64,000 nucleotides of DNA, from positions 1-64,000 of the forward strand of contig FPAN01000006.1 of NCBI GenBank assembly GCA_900116395.1, given 5' to 3'. The notes below the pieces were generated by a model. It did no database searches, had not been told where the DNA came from, and saw only the letters and a program-made list of their open reading frames with translations. Each line of letters opens with the position of its first letter. The first letter of the stretch is position 1. Made by a program: the position numbers and the translations under genes. Source of the stretch: Lachnospiraceae bacterium XBD2001 (lineage in GTDB: Bacteria > Bacillota > Clostridia > Lachnospirales > Lachnospiraceae). Positions 25,622 through 32,289 of the stretch are shown piece after piece.

Positions 25622-26761
25622 ATGCAGGAAAAGAATCAACGATTTACCATTGGAGAGTTCACCTTCGATACCTTTCATGAGTATCGGGATGCACAGGAAG
25701 ATCTTAAAAAAATTGATTTGATTAATCAGGAATTGGACATTCATGACCAGGAAGTAGCATTGCGCTTATATAACATGCTGCGTGACGGTCAGATTACGTT
25801 CAAGTCCCCCATCGGAGAGCAGTTTGCCACACATATCGCTGATATTGTGGCAGCAGGCTCCGAGGATTTATTAGAAGATAAGGCAGTTGCTAAGGAGGCA
25901 GCACAGAAGTTCCAGTACCAGAAGGTGCTGGGACGGCTGGCTGCTGTCTTGGCGGTTGCCTTTTTTGGGTACTTTGTTTATGCTGAAGTAGCGGAAGTGA
26001 TGCATACCAGAGAGTTGGAACGCTTGGCCAGAGAACGGCAGGAAGCGATGCAGCAGGCGGCAGTGACTGATGATACTTCGACAAATGTAACAGAGCCGGA
26101 GGAAGGAACGACAACCAATGAACCAACGGAAGAGGTCGATCCTTTTGCCAGAGATGAGCTGGTTGACCCTGCAACCTTAACGGTGCTGCCGGAGTATGAG
26201 GAATTCCTCTCACAGAATCCGGACTTGGTTGGATGGCTGACCATTCAGGGAACCAAGGTAGATTACCCGGTGGTACAGAAGACAGAGGATAATGATTACT
26301 ATCTCAATCATAGTTTTGATGGGTCCGAGGATTCTGCCGGCACCATTTATGTAGACTATCGAAGTGATATCGTAAACCCAACTACCAATACCATGGTCTA
26401 CGGCCACAATATGAAGAACGGTACCATGTTCGGAAGTTTGAAGAATTATCTGCAGGAAGACTTCTTCAAGGAGTATCGATACATCCAGTTCAATACCATC
26501 TATGAGCATCGTCTCTACCAGGTGGTGTCTGTAGGACTTTCAGAAGTGGCGTATCAGGATGAGAATAGCTACCGCTATTACAACTTCATCCAGGCCAACA
26601 ATATGGAGGAGTGGCAGGAGTTCGTGGACAATGTAAACTCCCTAGCTATCTACCAAAGCGATGTAACATTAGAACCGACGGATGAGATTCTAACATTATC
26701 CACCTGTAACAGCTATACAGAGGACGGACGACTTTTCATCGTAGCAAAAAGAATCCAGTAA
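25622..26761 (+). CDS. class B sortase with long N-terminal cytoplasmic region
   Basis: 379 residues. The catalytic triad is His262 (VYGHNMKNG), Cys362 (TLSTC) and Arg370 (DGRLF), the class B arrangement. Unusually, the single membrane segment (about 102-121) is preceded by about 100 charged cytoplasmic residues, and an acidic Thr/Glu linker (150-185) joins it to the catalytic domain. Sortases cleave a C-terminal sorting motif and attach the protein to peptidoglycan. The likely substrate is the leucine-rich-repeat protein at 26949 (TPKTA motif). It starts 4 nt after the giant repeat gene, so both share a transcript. Confidence 0.9.
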   Translation: MQEKNQRFTIGEFTFDTFHEYRDAQEDLKKIDLINQELDIHDQEVALRLYNMLRDGQITFKSPIGEQFATHIADIVAAGSEDLLEDKAVAKEAAQKFQYQKVLGRLAAVLAVAFFGYFVYAEVAEVMHTRELERLARERQEAMQQAAVTDDTSTNVTEPEEGTTTNEPTEEVDPFARDELVDPATLTVLPEYEEFLSQNPDLVGWLTIQGTKVDYPVVQKTEDNDYYLNHSFDGSEDSAGTIYVDYRSDIVNPTTNTMVYGHNMKNGTMFGSLKNYLQEDFFKEYRYIQFNTIYEHRLYQVVSVGLSEVAYQDENSYRYYNFIQANNMEEWQEFVDNVNSLAIYQSDVTLEPTDEILTLSTCNSYTEDGRLFIVAKRIQ

Positions 26762-26763
26762 AC

Positions 26764-26797
26764 AAACGCTTAGGTCGATAAGACATAAGCGTTTTTC
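26764..26797 (+). terminator. rho-independent terminator after the sortase gene
   Basis: Stem AAACGCTTA (26764-26772) and TAAGCGTTT (26786-26794) with a 13-base loop, then T. Confidence 0.75.
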
Positions 26798-26948
26798 TAT
26801 ATGCGGGAAAAACAGGAGAAAAACGCAGGAAAAAGCGCGATTTTTATAGCCAAACGGCAAAAAGAATGCTAATATACTATATGTAGTAGTTTATAAAAAG
26901 ATAAACTACACTTATTTTGTAAATCATTATTTTCATAGGGGATCCAAA

Positions 26949-28598
26949 ATGAAAAGAGGAACAAAAATAGGATGGCTACTGATTGCAGTATCTATCATGC
27001 TTTCAGTATGGGTAATTATCAGCACCAGTACGGTGGCAGAGAAGAATGTAGGCGGCTACACCTTAAGTGACGACGAGACAACGTTGATTGCGGTAGATGG
27101 AAGCCTTTCCTCCATTGATATCCCTGCAACGGTAACGACAATTAATAACGACGTGTTTAAGAACAATGCCGTTATTACTTCCGTTAATATTCCGGACTCT
27201 GTTACGAATTTAGGTAACGGATTCCAGAGTTGTACAGGACTGCAGACGGTCACCATCGGAACCGGCATTACTTCCATCCCATCGGATACGTTCAATAACT
27301 GTACATCACTGACGACGGTGAATTTTCCGGCTGGATTGACTACCATTGAGGCAAATGCATTCCGCGATTGTACCGGTTTGAAGACCATTACCATCCCGGC
27401 AAGTTGTACTAGCGTAGATCCGGACGCATTTAACGGATGCATCAATATGGTGGGCTTCAATGGTGGAAGCAGTGCATATTCCGTAAGTGCAGATAATTGC
27501 TTATACAGCGTAGATGGAAGCACATTGGTTAATGTTCCGGATGGAAAAACCAATATTACAATTCCGGCGAATTGTACTACCATTGCTGCAGGCGCCTTCA
27601 ACGGAAGCGCAGTATCATCTGTCACCATTCCGGCAACAGTAACGAGCATTGGAGCGCAGACCAATTGGGCGGTAGCTGAGATTTGGGGCGAGCAAGGATC
27701 TGCTGCAGATGGATATGCAGATGCTGAGAACATTGTATTCCGACAGATTGGATCAAGCGGTGGCGGCGGCGGAAGCTCCACAGAGTACGACATTATCCAG
27801 GGCGCTGATCAGACCTACACCAAGGGAAGCGGCGCAACATTAACCATTACCGGAGATGGCGACTACGCTGATTTCTCCGCTGTACAGGTAGATGGAACCA
27901 ACATTGATGCAGCCAACTACTCCGTAGTAGAAGGATCCACAGTTGTAACATTAACCAATGCATACTTAGAGAGCTTAGGCAATGGCAGCCACACCTTCAC
28001 CATCGTATGGGTGGACGGTACAGCCAGCACCACATTAACAGTTCAGGCAGCCAACGGATCCACAGATCCGAGCACACCGGGCAACAGCACCGGATACACC
28101 ATTACCTCCGGAGCAGGCGGTACATGGACCAAGGGTAGCGGCGGAACCTACAGCATTACAGGAAGCGGCCCGTTATCCGAATTTGCAGGCATCAAGGTGG
28201 ACGGAACCACCGTGGGAGCAAGTAACTACTCCGCAACCACATCACCGACCATCATTACCTTAAGCAATGCATACTTAGAGAGCTTGAGCGTAGGAACCCA
28301 CAGCGTAACCGTTGTATGGACCGGCGGAACAGCAACCGCGAACTTCACCGTTGCTGCTGCAGGAACCACCGGTAAGGATTCCACAGGAACCACCTCTAAG
28401 ACCACAACAACCACAACCACCAAGACATCTACCGGAACAGGAACTTCCCACACCAAGGATTCCACTCCGAAGACCGCGGATTTCTCCATTGATCCGAGAT
28501 ACTTCTTGGCACTGGGTGTGATGCTAGCAGGAATTGCAATCGTCATTAACGGACGTGAGAAACAGATTAATTACGTAAATAAGAGACGTAACGAATAG
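26949..28598 (+). CDS. BspA-type leucine-rich-repeat surface protein with sorting signal
   Basis: 549 residues. Signal-anchor-like N-terminus (about 9-30), then BspA/LRR_5 repeats (about 55-250, pattern L-x-x-V-x-I-P-x-x-V-T-x-I), a Gly/Ser linker, two Ig/X2-like domains of about 90 residues (K-G-S-G, Y-L-E-S-L), and a Thr/Lys/Ser-rich stalk. The C-terminus is a textbook wall-sorting signal: TPKTA at 506-510, a hydrophobic segment (about 518-534) and a basic tail ending KRRNE. This makes it a probable substrate of the class B sortase upstream. Its leader contains a perfect 9-bp inverted repeat (26886-26894/26901-26909). A strong terminator follows. Confidence 0.85.
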   Translation: MKRGTKIGWLLIAVSIMLSVWVIISTSTVAEKNVGGYTLSDDETTLIAVDGSLSSIDIPATVTTINNDVFKNNAVITSVNIPDSVTNLGNGFQSCTGLQTVTIGTGITSIPSDTFNNCTSLTTVNFPAGLTTIEANAFRDCTGLKTITIPASCTSVDPDAFNGCINMVGFNGGSSAYSVSADNCLYSVDGSTLVNVPDGKTNITIPANCTTIAAGAFNGSAVSSVTIPATVTSIGAQTNWAVAEIWGEQGSAADGYADAENIVFRQIGSSGGGGGSSTEYDIIQGADQTYTKGSGATLTITGDGDYADFSAVQVDGTNIDAANYSVVEGSTVVTLTNAYLESLGNGSHTFTIVWVDGTASTTLTVQAANGSTDPSTPGNSTGYTITSGAGGTWTKGSGGTYSITGSGPLSEFAGIKVDGTTVGASNYSATTSPTIITLSNAYLESLSVGTHSVTVVWTGGTATANFTVAAAGTTGKDSTGTTSKTTTTTTTKTSTGTGTSHTKDSTPKTADFSIDPRYFLALGVMLAGIAIVINGREKQINYVNKRRNE

Positions 28599-28610
28599 AA
28601 AGCAAAAGAA

Positions 28611-28647
28611 AACCCCTGTCGATGGGAACATCGGCAGGGGTTATTTT
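28611..28647 (+). terminator. rho-independent terminator after the LRR surface protein gene
   Basis: Stem AACCCCTGTCGATG (28611-28624) and CATCGGCAGGGGTT (28629-28642), one wobble, GGAA loop, followed by ATTTTT. The convergent ThiT gene ends beside it. Confidence 0.88.
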
Positions 28648-29333
28648 TATGCCTCTTCAGCGGCTAAAGTCTTAACGGAATTCAGTGCATGAGATACGGC
28701 TGGGATTGCAATAACAACCAAAGTAATCAAAGCTTCCAGTCCAAGGTACGCGCCGTTGTAAGCTGCGGAATACAAGAATGGGCTGGAAAGAATCCCGGTA
28801 TCCGGAGCGTAAGATCCGAAGAAAATCACACCGGATAAAATCGCGAAGAAGTAACGGCCCAAAACACCCAGGATATAGCCCTTAATCAAGCCATGCTTGG
28901 AGTTGCGGAACACACCGGACAATCCCAAAGCACCGAAGGCGAAGATGTAATCAACGAACATCTGTGGAAGGCTAATGATGTAAGGGTCGATGATCATCTG
29001 CAGGATACCGTAAGCGATAGCAGCAGTCAGACCGGTACCAAGGCCGAACCAGTAACCGATGAGCACGATGAACATCATAGAAAACAGTGTAACGGAACCA
29101 CCCATTGGAAGATGAATCAGCTTAATCATGGAAGCAACGGTTGCAAGGGCAATGGCCATTGCGGAAAAAGCGATTCCCTTGGTAGAGAACTTGCTCTTGT
29201 TACGAGCGCCGAAAATAGCAGCGCCAGCAATCAAAAGCACCAACATGATAACTACCATCAGAGCATAGCCTGCCGGTGTAAAAGCGTAGGTCGTTCCCCA
29301 ATCATCTGTTACAGCATTAAAAAATAGTGACAT
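28647..29333 (-). CDS. thiT: energy-coupling thiamine transporter, S component ThiT
   Basis: 228 residues with about six membrane segments. The ThiT core is recognisable: GGSVTLFSM, then a G-x3-G-rich segment, I-I-D-P-Y-I, and QMFVDYIFAF. It binds thiamine at the membrane and works with a shared ECF energising module that is not encoded in this window. Start set at 29333 because AGGAGGAG (29348-29341) lies 7 nt upstream. An in-frame ATG at 29357 falls inside the riboswitch expression platform and is rejected. Controlled by the TPP riboswitch directly upstream. Confidence 0.9.
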   Translation of the reverse strand: MSLFFNAVTDDWGTTYAFTPAGYALMVVIMLVLLIAGAAIFGARNKSKFSTKGIAFSAMAIALATVASMIKLIHLPMGGSVTLFSMMFIVLIGYWFGLGTGLTAAIAYGILQMIIDPYIISLPQMFVDYIFAFGALGLSGVFRNSKHGLIKGYILGVLGRYFFAILSGVIFFGSYAPDTGILSSPFLYSAAYNGAYLGLEALITLVVIAIPAVSHALNSVKTLAAEEA

Positions 29334-29340
29334 AAAAAAA

Positions 29341-29461
29341 CTCCTCCTGTTGATCATGCTAGGAGAAGTGTTACGATGCTTCCTTACGCCGGTATAATCC
29401 GGATCAAGTATTAAGGGTTAACGGACCAGCCGTCTCTCAGCAGAGCACTGCACCCCTAGCA
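29341..29461 (-). promoter_or_regulatory. TPP (THI-box) riboswitch controlling thiT
   Basis: On the minus strand, the aptamer (about 29461-29377) carries GGGGTGC, CTGAGAGACGG, ACCCTT, TTGATCCGGATTATACCGGCG and AAGGAAGC, the TPP-box conserved elements in order. P1 is TGCT/AGCA. Downstream, CUUCUCCU (29368-29361) can pair with the Shine-Dalgarno AGGAGGAG (29348-29341), and its overlapping segment CUCCUAGC (29365-29358) can instead pair with GCUAGGGG (29460-29453) of the aptamer. This indicates translational control, off with TPP. No terminator hairpin is seen between aptamer and gene. Confidence 0.92.
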
Positions 29462-29482
29462 GATATAGTATTGTCAAAAAGT

Positions 29483-29510
29483 ATTGTAGCACTTGCAGAA
29501 AAAAAGTAAA
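29483..29510 (-). promoter_or_regulatory. promoter of the TPP riboswitch-thiT unit
   Basis: Minus strand: TTTACT (29510-29505), 16-nt spacer, TACAAT (29488-29483). The predicted start lies about 15 nt before the aptamer. Confidence 0.55.
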
Positions 29511-29511
29511 T

Positions 29512-29546
29512 AAAAAAGCACCAATTACCCGTAGATAATTGGTGCT
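29512..29546 (-). terminator. rho-independent terminator after the LTA synthase-like gene
   Basis: Minus strand: stem GCACCAATTA/TAATTGGTGC with loop TCTACGGG, then six T. It separates this gene from the thiT unit. Confidence 0.88.
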
Positions 29547-29555
29547 GTGTAAATC

Positions 29556-31736
29556 TTAATCTTCGGAAGACTCTTCTGTCTCTTCGGTAGGTTCCTCTTC
29601 GTCGGAGGAAATCATCTCCGGAACATAGTCCGGTGAGAAATAAATCATCTCATTGGAAGAACGGAATACCGTTGAGGAGGAACCAACTTGGTTCACCACG
29701 ATAGAATCACCGTCATTCACCGAATCTTCATCAATTGTGAGGCACTGACCACTGCTGTAGGAAGTGGAGACCTTCTCGCCGTTGACGTACACCTTACTCC
29801 ACTTGGTGAAGTTGTCACCGTAGAGGTAGAGCTTGCCGTTGAAGTTGTAGATGCGGTCTAACTGTATATCCTTGGAGCCCATCACAATTTCACTGGCCGG
29901 ATAGAGATCCTTGCCACCGTAGAGATAACGATCGCCGTAGAGGATATCGTACTGAAGCATCTCTAAGCCGTCCATGTATTTATGGGACTTCGGATTCACG
30001 CCTGCGCTTGTCATGGACTGGTTATAGTCGGTAATGGTACCGCCGTGGATACCCAAGCGATTCATATAGGTAGAAACAAGCTGATAGGAGGTTAAGTCCT
30101 GATCTTGCTTCTCCATACCGAAGTTGTTCCAAGTCCAGTATTTGGTCTGGTACAAATCATTCTGTGCAACTTCATCTGCGGTAAGACCCATGGTAGGAAG
30201 GTGGTCGCCGAACATAATCACTAAGGTCGGCTCTCCGCGGTCCTCGAACATCTGGCAGTACTGCTTCACGAAGTCGTCTACGTTATAAATACGATTGATG
30301 TAGTAGGTCCACTGATTGTTCTTGGCCTGGTCTTTGCCGGCGGTCTTGACGGTAATCACCGGATTCTCTTCAACGACCTCCGTCGGATAATCACCGTGAG
30401 CTTCCACCGTGATGGTATATACAAAATCCGGGCCCTCCGTTAAGTCCATGGCATCGGAGGTGGCATCAATTAAGATGTCGTCCGTCGGCCAGGTGCCAAG
30501 CGGGGTATAGTCGGTAATATCCAACATCTCCTTGGAGGTGAAGGTATCGAAGCCCATCATAGAGAAGGCATTGCGGCGACTGTAGAAGTTACCGCCGTTG
30601 TTGTGAACGACGTGGGTACCGTATCCAATCTCGTGGAAAATATCAGCCACACTTTCACAATCGGTCTCTTTTAAAATGGTCTTCTGTGGGTACTCACCCG
30701 GTCCGAAGAACTGGCAGCTCATACCGGTAAGTACTTCAAATTCGGAGTTACAGGTACCTGCGCCAACAACCGGAACCGTAAGGTGTCCGTAGGAGAAGTT
30801 CTCTTCTAGGTAATGCAGGTAAGGAAGCGGATCCTCGGAAGTCTCGATGAAGTCTGCTTCGGAAACATCAAACATGGACTCTAACAGGATAACAACTACA
30901 TTCACCGGCTGGTCTGTGGTCAGCTCCGTCGGTCCCATGTCTGTATCTTTGACGATTTTCTCAATGGACTCCTGGCTGTAACCACGAGGCTGGCTCATAC
31001 CAAGGTCCAACATACTGGTGGCAAAACCGTACACATAACCGTAATCCAGATAACCCTGAGATAAGTTACCGAAGTAAGAAGCCATCAAACCGGCTTCCTG
31101 TAATCCATAGGTGGTCAGTGGCATGGAAATCCAAGCGGCAACCACAAGAATCAAGCGCGGAAGGAACTTCATACGAGGCGTCTGCTGTTTGCCCTTGACG
31201 AAGAGCACGGCCATGAGAGACAGATAAATCGCGATGGCAATGACGCAGACCGTGGCCTGTTCCTTGGTAAAATAGTTGGTATTCTGCATGGTGAGCAAGT
31301 CACCGATCATGGTAATGTCCGTAAATCCAAACGGTGAAACACGGTTCAAAAGAACGATGCAGTTGATGATACCGAATACTAAGAAAAAGAAGGTGACCAT
31401 CATACGCATGAAGGTTCTTCTGCGAACCAAGAATACCAATGTAAAAATACAGAAGATAATGTAGGAATTATATAAGTAAGGAATCGTGTGATGTCTTACA
31501 AATCCGCAGGCTGCAATGAAAGAATGACGGGACAGCCACTCTAACAGGAAGCAAAAGCCCATAGCTAACGGAATATGCAGAATCAAAGCGTGTTTGTTCA
31601 GAAAATCGATGAACGCATTGTAACGCGCAGAGTTGCGAAGCTTCATAACAAACTTCGGTGTCGGAATATGAATTTTCTTGAGAAGGGCAGGTATACGCTG
31701 GATGCCGTGTCCGATCTTGCTCAATAGTTTCTTCAA
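29556..31736 (-). CDS. LTA synthase-family sulfatase-fold membrane enzyme
   Basis: 726 residues. Five or so N-terminal membrane segments (about 45-220) are followed by an extracellular sulfatase-fold domain. Metal and nucleophile positions of LtaS are present: Glu in ILLESMF, Thr in GAGTCNSEF, and Asp/His in MFGDHLP. LtaS polymerises glycerol phosphate onto a lipid anchor at the outer membrane face. Relatives can instead modify other glycans with phosphoglycerol, so the exact product is open. An acidic tail (EEEPTEETEESSED) ends the protein. It starts 48 nt after the CsoR-family gene, probably co-transcribed. Confidence 0.88.
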   Translation of the reverse strand: MKKLLSKIGHGIQRIPALLKKIHIPTPKFVMKLRNSARYNAFIDFLNKHALILHIPLAMGFCFLLEWLSRHSFIAACGFVRHHTIPYLYNSYIIFCIFTLVFLVRRRTFMRMMVTFFFLVFGIINCIVLLNRVSPFGFTDITMIGDLLTMQNTNYFTKEQATVCVIAIAIYLSLMAVLFVKGKQQTPRMKFLPRLILVVAAWISMPLTTYGLQEAGLMASYFGNLSQGYLDYGYVYGFATSMLDLGMSQPRGYSQESIEKIVKDTDMGPTELTTDQPVNVVVILLESMFDVSEADFIETSEDPLPYLHYLEENFSYGHLTVPVVGAGTCNSEFEVLTGMSCQFFGPGEYPQKTILKETDCESVADIFHEIGYGTHVVHNNGGNFYSRRNAFSMMGFDTFTSKEMLDITDYTPLGTWPTDDILIDATSDAMDLTEGPDFVYTITVEAHGDYPTEVVEENPVITVKTAGKDQAKNNQWTYYINRIYNVDDFVKQYCQMFEDRGEPTLVIMFGDHLPTMGLTADEVAQNDLYQTKYWTWNNFGMEKQDQDLTSYQLVSTYMNRLGIHGGTITDYNQSMTSAGVNPKSHKYMDGLEMLQYDILYGDRYLYGGKDLYPASEIVMGSKDIQLDRIYNFNGKLYLYGDNFTKWSKVYVNGEKVSTSYSSGQCLTIDEDSVNDGDSIVVNQVGSSSTVFRSSNEMIYFSPDYVPEMISSDEEEPTEETEESSED

Positions 31737-31784
31737 TGTGTAACCTCCTGAGAACGTTGATTCAGGCCAAGGGTTGGGTTATAA

Positions 31785-32186
31785 TCATTTGATGAATTTA
31801 TTGATCGCATCCTTCAAGTCATCGAGTACATCCTGGTCGCCGGTTTGTACGGCATCCACCACTGTGTGGCTGATGTGATCTTCCAAAATGATTTTACCGA
31901 TATTGTTAATGGCAGAGCGAACTGCAGCAATCTGAATCAGAATCTCACTGCAATCACGACCGTCTTCTACCATACGCTTCACGGATTCCATATGACCGAT
32001 GGCACGGTTCATACGATTGATAACCGCCTTGGTCTGTTCGTGGGAATGCGTATGTGTATAGGTGTGTTCTACACCGTTTTCGTCGATAACTGTATGGGTA
32101 TGAGTCTTACCTAAGGAATCTCCATCTGCATAGGTATGGAGATGATGGTGCTCATGTGTATGCTCATGTGTATGCTCTGTAGCCAT
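31785..32186 (-). CDS. CsoR/RcnR-family metal-responsive repressor with His-rich N-terminal extension
   Basis: 133 residues. The four-helix DUF156 core spans about 50-133, with Cys79 in RDCSEIL-x-Q and His104 in LEDHI. The third ligand of copper CsoR (Cys four residues after that His) is Thr108, with His107 beside it, so metal specificity is probably not copper. The first 50 residues contain 14 His in H-x-H and T-H-T-H patterns, far more than usual. Family members repress metal efflux or formaldehyde genes, but no metal exporter is adjacent; the next gene downstream is the LTA synthase-like one. RBS GGGGG lies 6 nt before ATG. Confidence 0.82.
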   Translation of the reverse strand: MATEHTHEHTHEHHHLHTYADGDSLGKTHTHTVIDENGVEHTYTHTHSHEQTKAVINRMNRAIGHMESVKRMVEDGRDCSEILIQIAAVRSAINNIGKIILEDHISHTVVDAVQTGDQDVLDDLKDAINKFIK

Positions 32187-32229
32187 AATAACCCCCTGGG
32201 AATAACCTACCTTGGTTAATATCCCGTGA

Positions 32230-32258
32230 ATTATATCATTTTAAAATCGCTATTGCAA
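32230..32258 (-). promoter_or_regulatory. promoter of the CsoR-LTA synthase unit
   Basis: Minus strand: TTGCAA (32258-32253), 17-nt spacer, TATAAT (32235-32230). A G-rich stretch (CCCAGGGGG flanked by TTATT, about 32187-32205) just before the gene could be an autoregulatory site. Confidence 0.65.
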
Positions 32259-32289
32259 ATGACGTCGTTTCATATATAGGAGAAGAAAA

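Noticed and set aside
29334-29357. ATG 29357 as start of ThiT
   Set aside because: It lies in the riboswitch expression platform. ATG 29333 has AGGAGGAG at proper distance.
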